Shown piece by piece: positions 1-6,783 of a stretch of DNA of 64,000 nt. The first letter of the stretch is position 1. Each line of letters begins with the position of its first letter. Position numbers and translations under genes: made by a program. The stretch is from VRUE01 sp963824215 (GTDB lineage: Bacteria > Actinomycetota > Thermoleophilia > Solirubrobacterales > 70-9), in contig CAWGOE010000004.1 in NCBI GenBank assembly GCA_963824215.1, positions 806,001 to 870,000 on the forward strand, written 5' to 3'. The notes under the pieces are model-generated. The model was not told where the DNA came from. It ran no database searches and saw only the letters and a program-made list of their open reading frames with translations.

Positions 1-2171
1 GCCTCCTTGACGTCGGCGTACCCATCGAGCACGATGCCGCACTCCTGGCCCTCCTCGACCTCCTGCACGTTGTCTTTGAAGCGGCGCAGGGAGCCGAGCT
101 TCCCGTCCCAGATCACCGTGCCCTCGCGGATTAGGCGCACGCTTGCGTCGCGGGAGACCTTCCCCTCAGTGACGATGCAGCCTGCGATGCGACCGACTTT
201 CGAGGCCTTGAAAGTCTGTTTGATCTCAGCCTCGCCGAGCGTCTCCTCAACCTCAACCGCCTCCAGCATGCCCTCCATCGCGTTGCGCAGGTCTTCGGTG
301 ATTTTGTAGATGACCGAGTAGGTGCGGACGTCGACGCCCTCGCGCTCCGCGGCACGGCGGGCGTCGGCAAGCGGGCGCACGTTGAAGCCGATCACGATCG
401 CTTCGGAGGCCGAGGCCAGCATCACGTCGGACTCGTTGATGCCACCGGTCTGCGAGTGGATGATGTTGATCCCAACCTGCTCCTGCGGCGCTTTGGCGAT
501 CTCGTCCTGGAGCGCCTCCAGCGAGCCCGCGACATCGGCCTTGAGCACGATGTTGAGCTCCTTGATGTCGCCTTCCTGGGCGCGCGAGAAGACCTCCTCG
601 AGGCTAACCTTGCGGGCCTGGCGACGGGCGAGGGCCTCGGTCTTCAGCCGGTTGCCCCGCTCCTGGGCGAGCTGGCGGGCGCGGCGGTCGTTCTCGACCA
701 CGCGCACGTGCTCCCCCGCCTCGCAGACGCCGTCGAAGCCGAGCACCTCGACCGGCATTCCAGGGCCGGCCTCCTGCACCCGCTCGCCGGTGAAGTCGTG
801 CATCGCCCGCACCCGGCCCCACTGCGGGCCGCCAACCAGCGAGTCGCCGACCGCGAGGGTGCCGCGCTGGACCAGGATCGTCACGACCGGGCCGCGGCCT
901 GGGTCGAGCTGGGACTCGACCACCGTCCCCGACGCGGGGGCATCGGGATTGGCGCCGAGCTCCTCGAGCTCGGAGACGAGCAGGATCATGTCGAGCAGGT
1001 TGTCGAGGCCCTCGTGGGTCTTGGCCGAGACGTCGCAGTAGACCGTCTCGCCTCCCCAGTCCTCGGGCGTCAGCTCATCGGCGGCGAGCTCGTTGCGCAC
1101 CCGATCGGGCTGCGCCCCCTCTTTGTCGATCTTGTTGACCGCGATCAGGATCGGCACGTCGGCGGCGCGAGCGTGGTCGATCGCCTCTTTGGTCTGGGGC
1201 ATTACGCCGTCATCGGCGGCGACGACGACGACAGCTATATCGGTGACCTTGGCGCCGCGGGCGCGCATCGCGGTGAACGCAGCGTGGCCCGGCGTATCGA
1301 GGAAGGTGATCGTCTTCTTGTCATGGTGGACCTGGTAGGCGCCGATGTGCTGGGTAATCCCGCCAGCCTCGCCGGCGGCAACCTCGGTCTCGCGAATCGC
1401 ATCCAGCAGCGAGGTCTTGCCGTGATCGACATGACCCATGATCGTGACCACGGGCGGCCTGTCGACGAGGCTCTCCTCGGCGTCCTCGAACTCGGGCGCC
1501 TCGGGCTCCTCGTCGGCGGCGGTGACGATCTCGATCTTGCGGTCGTACTCGTCGGCGATCGCCTTGATCGACTCGTCGGTGAGGGTCTGGGTCAGGGTCG
1601 CCATCTCCCCCATCGTCATCAGCTTCTTGATCACCTCGGCGCTGCCAAGGCCGAGCAGCTCGGCAACCTCGCGCACGGTGGCGCCGGAATTGACCTTGGT
1701 CGCCTCCGGCTCCGCCGGCTCCTCCGTCCTGACCGGCGGCTCCTCGAGCAGCGGCCGGCGACGCCTGCCGCCACGTCGGCGGGGCGGGCGCTGCGGCGGC
1801 GGGCCGCCCATCTGGTCACGACGGGCCGCCTGAGAATCGATCACAACACGGCGTTTTTTCGTCGACCCAGCAGGTTTTTTCGCGCTCGGCGCCGGTTTGG
1901 CGGCCGGTTTCTTCGCCTGGCCATCCCCTTTAGGAGGCGCTTTGGCCTCTGCTTTCGGCGGCGCAGGCGCCGGCTTGGTCTCGGCTTTCGGTTTCGGCGT
2001 GGTCGCCGTAGCGGCCCCATCCCCGTTTCCGAGCGCCTTCAGCGCATCGGACTCCTCAACGCTGGAGGCAGCCGCTTTCGCTTCAATCCCAGCCTTTTTA
2101 AGCGCAGCGAGCAGCTCTTTGCTGCTCAACCCTTGAGCCTTGGCAATCTCGTGGACGCGCTTTTTTGCCAC
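1..2171 (-). CDS. infB: Translation initiation factor IF-2 (3' end cut by window)
   Basis: IF-2 is the GTPase that places initiator fMet-tRNA on the small ribosomal subunit and drives subunit joining. About 723 residues are visible; the C-terminal end lies beyond base 1. The N-terminus VAKKRVHEIAKAQGLSS is the IF2_N helical module. It is followed by an Ala/Pro/Lys/Arg-rich linker to about residue 150, a second IF2_N-like segment, and the G domain: GHVDHGKT near residue 245, DTPGH near 290 and NKID near 345. The start is GTG at 2171, which shares one base with the nusA stop (TAGTG), so the two genes are translationally coupled. This is the last visible gene of the rimP-nusA-infB operon. Identity is certain from the G motifs and the gene order. 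Confidence 0.97.
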   Translation of the reverse strand, partial: MAKKRVHEIAKAQGLSSKELLAALKKAGIEAKAAASSVEESDALKALGNGDGAATATTPKPKAETKPAPAPPKAEAKAPPKGDGQAKKPAAKPAPSAKKPAGSTKKRRVVIDSQAARRDQMGGPPPQRPPRRRGGRRRRPLLEEPPVRTEEPAEPEATKVNSGATVREVAELLGLGSAEVIKKLMTMGEMATLTQTLTDESIKAIADEYDRKIEIVTAADEEPEAPEFEDAEESLVDRPPVVTIMGHVDHGKTSLLDAIRETEVAAGEAGGITQHIGAYQVHHDKKTITFLDTPGHAAFTAMRARGAKVTDIAVVVVAADDGVMPQTKEAIDHARAADVPILIAVNKIDKEGAQPDRVRNELAADELTPEDWGGETVYCDVSAKTHEGLDNLLDMILLVSELEELGANPDAPASGTVVESQLDPGRGPVVTILVQRGTLAVGDSLVGGPQWGRVRAMHDFTGERVQEAGPGMPVEVLGFDGVCEAGEHVRVVENDRRARQLAQERGNRLKTEALARRQARKVSLEEVFSRAQEGDIKELNIVLKADVAGSLEALQDEIAKAPQEQVGINIIHSQTGGINESDVMLASASEAIVIGFNVRPLADARRAAEREGVDVRTYSVIYKITEDLRNAMEGMLEAVEVEETLGEAEIKQTFKASKVGRIAGCIVTEGKVSRDASVRLIREGTVIWDGKLGSLRRFKDNVQEVEEGQECGIVLDGYADVKE

Positions 2172-3823
2172 TAGGCCTGCTCAGCCTCCTCAGGAACAGC
2201 CTCAGGCGCTTCATCCTCGGCAACGTCAGCTTCGGGCGCCCCGTCCTGAGGAGTCTCTTCCTCGGACGTCTCATCCTGAGGAGCATCCTCCTCCGGCGCC
2301 TCTGCCGCGGGTGGCGATGCAGGGGGGACCTCCCCCGAGGAAGCTTCAGCTACCGCAGGGGGAGGTGGGTCCCCTGCATCGACAGGACCCGCGGCCCGAG
2401 GCTCCTCGTCAGCAGAGTCCTCATCAGGCGCAGGCTCCTCGTCCACCGGCTCCTCATACTCCGCCTCAGCCTTAGCAACGATCTCGCTGACCTGCCCTTC
2501 ATCGGCAGCCGCATCCGCGAGGATCGCAATCTCCGCTTCCTCCAGCGGCGCCAGCACGACGATCTGGTTAGTGCTGAAGCGCGCCAGCGCCTGGTGGGTG
2601 GGCAGGCCACAGTAAGAGGAGTCGCCAATCGCCGCGTTGGGGCAGCGACGGCCGTTGGAGAGCACCGCCAGGCAGTGCCCGTCGGAGGCCTCCTCGCCCT
2701 CGTACTCGACCTCCTCATCCTCGGAGGCAAACTCGGTCTCGGACTTGATATCCACCCGCCAGCCGGTCAGGCGTGCGGCCAAGCGGGCGTTCTGCCCGTC
2801 GCGGCCAATCGCCAGCGAGAGCTGGTCGTCAGGGACGATCACGGTCGCCTGACGCTCGTCGTCGTCGACGATCACCTCACGAACCCGCGCCGGCGAGAGC
2901 GCCTTGGCGACGAAGCGAGCGGGCTCGTCGTTGTGGGGAATGATGTCGATCTTCTCGCCCCGCAACTCGGAGACGACCATGCGCACGCGCGATCCCCGCG
3001 GCCCCACACAGGCGCCAACCGGATCGACTCCGTCGGTGTGGGAGACAACCGCGATCTTCGAGCGATAGCCAGGCTCGCGGGCGACGCCGACGATCTCGAC
3101 CAGTTTGTCGGCGATCTCCGGCACCTCCATTTCAAACAGCGACTTGATCAGCTCGGGGCTGCGCCGGGAGACGACTATCGCCGGCCCCTTGGTCGAGTCT
3201 GAGACGTCGGTGATCACGGCCTTGACCCTCATCCCGTGGTCGTAGCGCTCGTTGTAGACCTGCTCGGACTTGGGCAGCAGCGCCTCGACCCGCTCACGCA
3301 GCTGAACCAGCGTGTAGCGCTTGTCGGACTGCTGGATGATCCCGGTGATCAGCTCACCGACCCGGTCCTGGTACTCCTCAAACATCATCATCCGTTCCGC
3401 CTCACGAATCCGCTGCAGAATCACCTGCTTCGCGGTCTGGGCGGCAATCCGGCCGAAGTCTTCGGGGGTTACGTCGCGGGTCTCGATCTGATCCTCGTAG
3501 GGGGCGATCATCTCTGGGTCCAGCTCGGGTTCCTCCGGCTCTTTCAGCTCACCCGTTTCCGGGTCGATCTCGCGCTCTTCCTCCTCCTGAGCCTCCGCCG
3601 CCTCGGCCAGCAGCTTTTCCTCCAGCTCCGCGGGCAGGATCAGTTCGAAAACACGGAAATCGCCGGTTTCGTGATCGAGGTCTACCCGGGCGTATTTGGC
3701 CGCCCCCGGGGTCTTCTTGTAAGCGGAGAGCAGAGCGTCGGCGAGGGCGTCCATCAGCTTGTCGGCGGCGATGCCCTTCTCCTGCTCGAGCGCCTTGATT
3801 GCTTCGACGATCTCTTTGCTCAC
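2171..3823 (-). CDS. nusA: Transcription termination/antitermination factor NusA, with extra Cys/His knuckle and acidic tail
   Basis: NusA binds RNA polymerase and modulates pausing, intrinsic termination and antitermination. This copy has 550 residues. The N-terminal polymerase-binding domain (about 1-125) carries an acidic insert near 78-105. It is followed by an S1 domain (about 195-220) and two KH domains with GPRG at 274-277 and GRDG at 340-343. Beyond the KH domains there is an unusual segment with Cys384, Cys394, Cys405 and His410, spaced like a small zinc knuckle (DUF5763-like by eye). After it comes a Pro/Glu/Ala-rich acidic tail to 550, partly encoded by a large palindrome (2316-2380). 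The GTG start at 3823 overlaps the rimP stop (GTGA). Core identity is certain; the meaning of the knuckle is unknown. Confidence 0.97.
   Translation of the reverse strand: MSKEIVEAIKALEQEKGIAADKLMDALADALLSAYKKTPGAAKYARVDLDHETGDFRVFELILPAELEEKLLAEAAEAQEEEEREIDPETGELKEPEEPELDPEMIAPYEDQIETRDVTPEDFGRIAAQTAKQVILQRIREAERMMMFEEYQDRVGELITGIIQQSDKRYTLVQLRERVEALLPKSEQVYNERYDHGMRVKAVITDVSDSTKGPAIVVSRRSPELIKSLFEMEVPEIADKLVEIVGVAREPGYRSKIAVVSHTDGVDPVGACVGPRGSRVRMVVSELRGEKIDIIPHNDEPARFVAKALSPARVREVIVDDDERQATVIVPDDQLSLAIGRDGQNARLAARLTGWRVDIKSETEFASEDEEVEYEGEEASDGHCLAVLSNGRRCPNAAIGDSSYCGLPTHQALARFSTNQIVVLAPLEEAEIAILADAAADEGQVSEIVAKAEAEYEEPVDEEPAPDEDSADEEPRAAGPVDAGDPPPPAVAEASSGEVPPASPPAAEAPEEDAPQDETSEEETPQDGAPEADVAEDEAPEAVPEEAEQA
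2316..2380. repeat. GC-rich palindromic element inside the nusA 3' region
   Basis: Imperfect inverted repeat with arms at 2316-2336 and 2358-2380 around a 21-base loop. An outer 9-base pairing (gccgcgggt near 2304 with acccgcggc near 2387) extends it. It is read in frame as part of the Pro/Ala/Glu-rich NusA tail. It shares the 14-mer GCAGGGGACCCACC (on the minus strand here) with the intergenic palindrome at 43555-43618. Confidence 0.6.
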
Positions 3824-4080
3824 GGCTGCTCCTCGCTCGTCTCGGAAACTTGGTCAGTGCGGCGGTACTTGGGCCCCGGCGAGGAAACCTCAAGCGCGTA
3901 CTCAACACGAAGATCGTTGAGATGCTTCGTGACGCGTTCGCAGAGGGCCAGATCGACACCCGCAGGGTGGTCGATGAAGAGGCGCAGGGTCTCGGTCCCC
4001 GGCTGCTCGAGGGCAACGAGGTCGAGCTCGGAGTCGAGCTCTGCGAGCTGCTGTTGAATGCTGTCTTTGAGGTCTTCCAT
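3820..4080 (-). CDS. rimP: Ribosome maturation factor RimP, N-terminal domain only
   Basis: RimP assists assembly of the 30S subunit and is normally encoded upstream of nusA. The 86-residue product has the recognisable N-terminal alpha/beta domain ending in the family signature EVSSPG at about residues 64-69. It then stops after a short polar tail, whereas usual RimP proteins are about 150 residues with a second SH3-like domain. The stop overlaps the nusA GTG start (GTGA), so the operon junction is intact and no missing domain is visible in another frame before nusA. Either the second domain has been lost or this lineage has a short RimP. The ATG at 4080 has only a weak ribosome binding site (CCAGGGAAACC). 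Confidence 0.88.
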   Translation of the reverse strand: MEDLKDSIQQQLAELDSELDLVALEQPGTETLRLFIDHPAGVDLALCERVTKHLNDLRVEYALEVSSPGPKYRRTDQVSETSEEQP

Positions 4081-4104
4081 GCCTGGTTTCCCTGGTTTGG
4101 GGCG

Positions 4105-4129
4105 AAAAAAAAGTGGGCCAGGCCCACTT
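4105..4129 (-). terminator. Intrinsic terminator/attenuator in the leader of rimP-nusA-infB
   Basis: On the minus strand a GC-rich hairpin (AAGTGGG, loop CCTGG, CCCACTT) runs directly into a tract of eight T. It sits downstream of coaBC, and only 24 bases remain before the rimP ATG. It is also about 30 bases downstream of a good -10 box (4165-4170). It can therefore act both as the coaBC terminator and as an attenuator of the nusA operon. Confidence 0.75.
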
Positions 4130-4164
4130 CTCGATGCTGCACTAGGGACAAAAAGCTTGGGGCC

Positions 4165-4170
4165 AGTATA
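4165..4170 (-). promoter_or_regulatory. -10 box (TATACT) for rimP-nusA-infB
   Basis: TATACT on the minus strand, just past the coaBC stop codon. No convincing -35 box is visible. Transcription from here would give a leader of roughly 78 bases containing the terminator hairpin at 4105-4129. Confidence 0.5.
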
Positions 4171-4176
4171 GCCCGG

Positions 4177-5490
4177 TCAGTGCGTCGCGCCGGGAGGAGG
4201 GGTCCCCTCCCCTGACTCGCGGCCCTGCGGGCCGCTCTGAGTATCCGCCAGTTGAGGGGACCCCTCCTCCCGGCGCAATAGCTCAACCCGATCAAGAATC
4301 TGCTCAGCGATGATGTCCTTCGGCGCCCGCGAGAGCGAGACCTGATTGGTCGAGCTGATCAAGGTCGCTGCGTTTTCGGTGCTCTCGAAACCGATGCTTG
4401 GATCGGAGACGTCGTTTAGGACTATGAGGTCGGCGCCCTTGCGGGTGAGCTTTTCGCGGGCGCGGGTGATGTCGTTGCCGTGTTCTGCGGCGAAGCCGAC
4501 GATCGTTTGGGTCTCCGTGCGCGAGGTGGCGAGGCTGGCGAGGATGTCCTCGGTCGGCTCCAGGTGGAGGTCGAGGGTGGCTTCGCGCTTGAGCTTGTCC
4601 CCGGCCGGCTCGTTCGCCCTGAAATCGGCGGGCGCGGCGGCCATCAGCAGGACGTGGGCGGAGGCGAACTCGGCCTGGGCGGCCTCGGCCAGCTCGGCCG
4701 CGGTCTCTACGTCGATCCGGCGCACGCCGGCTGGCTCGGGCAGGGCGACGTTGGCTGCGATCAGGGTCACATCCGCGCCACGACGGGCGGCTGCGGCGGC
4801 GAGCGCGAGGCCCATGCGACCGCTGGAGCGGTTGCCGAGGAAACGCACCGGGTCGATCGGCTCGCGGGTGCCGCCGGCAGTGACCAGGACTCGCAGGCCG
4901 TCCCAAGGACGTTCGCCGACGGGTAGGACCGCTTCGATCCGCGCTAGGAGCTCAGCCGGATCGGGCAGGCGGCCCTTGCCGAACTCGCCGCGGGAGGCGA
5001 GACGGCCCTCACCGGGCTCGATCACCTCGACGCCGCGCTCACGCAGCGTTGCCAGATTGGCCTGGGTCGCGGCGTCCGCGTACATGCGGTCGTTCATCGC
5101 CGGCGCAACCAGGCGCGGCGCGGTGCAAGCGAGAAAGGAGGTGGTCAGCATCGAGTCGGCCATCCCACTCGCCAGCTTGGCGAGCGTGTTGGCGGATGCC
5201 GGCGCAATCAGGTAGGCGTCGCAGTTGGCTGCGACCTCGAGGTGGCCGATCGGATCGTGCTCGGGGCGCGGATCGCCGGGAAAGGCGCCGCCCAGCGGAT
5301 CACGCTCGAACTCCGAGCTGAGCACGGGGGCGCCGACGATGCCCTCGAAGGAGGCCGCGCCGACGAAGCGGCTGGCGGCATCGCTCATCACCACCCGCAT
5401 GCCATGTCCGGCGACGGTGGCGAGGCGAGCCAGCTCAAGCGACTTGTAAGCGGCAATCCCGCCGCTTACACCAAGCAGGATTTTGGCCAT
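4177..5490 (-). CDS. coaBC: Bifunctional phosphopantothenoylcysteine decarboxylase/phosphopantothenate-cysteine ligase
   Basis: Catalyses two consecutive steps of coenzyme A synthesis: 4'-phosphopantothenate is joined to cysteine, then decarboxylated to 4'-phosphopantetheine. The N-terminal flavoprotein half (CoaC, about 1-190) begins MAKILLGVSGGIAAYKS and contains the PAMN motif. The CoaB half follows, with VTAGGTREPIDPVRF and the conserved NDVSDPSIGF near its end. The last ~30 residues (after VELLRREEG) are not part of the family fold and are encoded by a 23-base perfect palindrome (4187-4276). A strong ribosome binding site, AGGAGG, lies just before the ATG at 5490. The gene follows rpoZ by 24 bases in the mihF-gmk-rpoZ-coaBC cluster. 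Confidence 0.97.
   Translation of the reverse strand: MAKILLGVSGGIAAYKSLELARLATVAGHGMRVVMSDAASRFVGAASFEGIVGAPVLSSEFERDPLGGAFPGDPRPEHDPIGHLEVAANCDAYLIAPASANTLAKLASGMADSMLTTSFLACTAPRLVAPAMNDRMYADAATQANLATLRERGVEVIEPGEGRLASRGEFGKGRLPDPAELLARIEAVLPVGERPWDGLRVLVTAGGTREPIDPVRFLGNRSSGRMGLALAAAAARRGADVTLIAANVALPEPAGVRRIDVETAAELAEAAQAEFASAHVLLMAAAPADFRANEPAGDKLKREATLDLHLEPTEDILASLATSRTETQTIVGFAAEHGNDITRAREKLTRKGADLIVLNDVSDPSIGFESTENAATLISSTNQVSLSRAPKDIIAEQILDRVELLRREEGSPQLADTQSGPQGRESGEGTPPPGATH
4187..4276. repeat. Palindromic element forming the 3' tail of coaBC
   Basis: Perfect 23-base inverted repeat (4187-4209 with 4254-4276) enclosing a 44-base centre that holds a smaller hairpin (gcggccc/gggccgc). 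It is translated in frame as the C-terminal tail of CoaBC; the stop codon (4177-4179) lies just outside it. Its core, GGGGTCCCC, resembles the other elements of the window. Confidence 0.7.
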
Positions 5491-5514
5491 ATTTCCTCCT
5501 GGAAAGCGGCTGCG

Positions 5515-5748
5515 CTAGGCGCGGTACTCGTATTTGAGCTTGCCCTCGGCAAGCTCCTCCAGCGCCATCGAGAGGTAGTTGCGATCTCCGCGGGTCTCGA
5601 CCATTGGCGGCGGGTACTCCCCGAAACCGCCCTCGCCGAGATTGTGGAAGTAGCTGTTTATCTGACGGGCTCGCTTCGCCGCAACGACGACTGCCGCGTA
5701 ATGGGAATCGGCGTGCTCGAGGAGCTTGTCTACGCGTGGTTTGATCAT
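5515..5748 (-). CDS. rpoZ: DNA-directed RNA polymerase omega subunit
   Basis: Omega is the small subunit that helps assemble and stabilise RNA polymerase. The 77-residue product starts MIKPRVDKLLEHADSHYAAV and contains the family core VVAAKRARQIN followed by NYLSMALEELAEGKLKYE, matching the usual size. The ATG overlaps the gmk stop codon (ATGA), so it is co-translated with gmk, and coaBC follows. This gmk-rpoZ-coaBC order is widely conserved, which supports the call. Confidence 0.96.
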   Translation of the reverse strand: MIKPRVDKLLEHADSHYAAVVVAAKRARQINSYFHNLGEGGFGEYPPPMVETRGDRNYLSMALEELAEGKLKYEYRA

Positions 5749-6323
5749 TCGGCCGCGGAGTCTACTGGCAGCCCCAACTCGGCGCGCACGATCCCCTCCA
5801 GATCGGCTGCGGCCCGCTTCAAATCGGCGTTTACAACCAGGTGATCGAAGTCCCCCTGCGCGGCCAACTCGACCTCAGCCACCTTCAGCCTCGCGTCGAT
5901 CGCCTCAGCGGAGTCGGTGCCGCGCGACTCCAGCCGCTCGCGCAGGACCGTGGGGTCGGGCGGGACGATGAAGACCTGGACCGACTCACGCATCGCGGCG
6001 CGCACCTGGCTCGCGCCCTGAACCTCGATCTCGAGCACGACCGAGTGGCCGGCGTCTAGCCGCCTGCGGACCTCGGAGCGCAGGGTGCCGTAGCGGTGGC
6101 CACTGTAGGTGGCGAACTCGAGGAAGTCTTCGCGCTCAATCCGTTGATCAAACTCATCGACAGTGAGGAAGTGGTAGTCGCGTCCGTCGACCTCCCCCGC
6201 CCGCGGCTCGCGGGTGGTCGCCGAGACCGAGAGCTCGAGGTCGGGCACGCGCTCGAGCAGCTTGGAGATCAGCGTCCCCTTGCCTACCCCGCTCGGTCCG
6301 GTGATGACGAAGACTTTGGCCAT
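5745..6323 (-). CDS. gmk: Guanylate kinase
   Basis: Transfers phosphate from ATP to GMP, giving GDP in purine nucleotide synthesis. The 192-residue protein has the P-loop GPSGVGKG at residues 9-16 and the GMP-binding region with SVSATTREPRAGEVDGRDY. Length is normal for the family. It lies 39 bases downstream of mihF; a small GC hairpin (6339-6354) sits in that gap. The gene ends in a four-base overlap with rpoZ. Confidence 0.97.
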   Translation of the reverse strand: MAKVFVITGPSGVGKGTLISKLLERVPDLELSVSATTREPRAGEVDGRDYHFLTVDEFDQRIEREDFLEFATYSGHRYGTLRSEVRRRLDAGHSVVLEIEVQGASQVRAAMRESVQVFIVPPDPTVLRERLESRGTDSAEAIDARLKVAEVELAAQGDFDHLVVNADLKRAAADLEGIVRAELGLPVDSAAE

Positions 6324-6362
6324 GCGGCCCGAGATATTGACCGCCGCAGCGGTCGTCTCCGC

Positions 6363-6695
6363 TTACCTGCGCAGCTGGGAGACGAGCTCTGCGCGTTGGC
6401 GCTCGGAGAGACCACCGATCGTCTTCGAGGGCGAGATCCGGCACTGGTTGAGGATCCGGTTGGTCTTCACGCGGCCGTACTTGGGGACCGCAAGCAGCAT
6501 GTCGAAGACCTTGGCGGTCATCACGTACTCGGGCGGATCGAGAAGCAGCGCGTGGATGCTCGCCTTGCCTGCCTTGAGGTCCTTCTTCAGCTTGGCGCGG
6601 GCGGTGCGAATGTCGTTGGCCCGCTTCAGCGCGTCCATCCGCTGGTCCAGCGACCTCTCGGGGGCCGCTGCAGAGGTCTTGACTGGGGTGGGCAT
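6363..6695 (-). CDS. mihF: Actinobacterial integration host factor MihF
   Basis: Actinobacterial IHF is a small nucleoid protein with a helix-two-turns-helix fold that is unrelated to IHF of Gram-negative bacteria; it binds and bends DNA. The chosen start MPTPVKTSAAAPE gives 110 residues. An in-frame extension of 23 residues to 6764 exists, but it would run across the -10 box at 6706-6711. The conserved C-terminal half contains PPEYVMTAKVFDMLLAVP and KTIGGLSERQRAELV. The position directly before gmk is the usual actinobacterial arrangement. Confidence 0.93.
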   Translation of the reverse strand: MPTPVKTSAAAPERSLDQRMDALKRANDIRTARAKLKKDLKAGKASIHALLLDPPEYVMTAKVFDMLLAVPKYGRVKTNRILNQCRISPSKTIGGLSERQRAELVSQLRR

Positions 6696-6705
6696 GTGGG
6701 CGGCG

Positions 6706-6711
6706 AGTATA
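6706..6711 (-). promoter_or_regulatory. Leaderless-type promoter of mihF (TATACT)
   Basis: TATACT lies 10 bases before the mihF ATG at 6695; a possible -35 box TTGCAC is 16 bases further upstream. The start of transcription would fall within a few bases of the ATG, and no ribosome binding site is visible. Confidence 0.55.
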
Positions 6712-6762
6712 GCCATGGCTCGCGGGCGTGCAAGGGCATCCGCCCCCTTTTTTGCCAAATTC

Positions 6763-6783
6763 ACCTAGACCTCGAGTCTAGGT
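6763..6783 (-). terminator. Weak hairpin at the end of the pyr operon
   Basis: ACCTAGAC and GTCTAGGT form an 8-base stem with loop TCGAG, overlapping the pyrK/pyrD stop codon. The following bases (GAATTTGGC) are a poor T tract, so termination here would be weak or factor-assisted. Confidence 0.35.

Noticed and set aside
456..2174. Long plus-strand open frame opposite infB
   Set aside because: Antisense shadow caused by GC-rich codon usage; the minus strand encodes IF-2 without interruption.
6763..6783. Strong intrinsic terminator after pyrD
   Set aside because: The stem is followed by GAATTTGGC, not a T tract, so it is listed only as weak.
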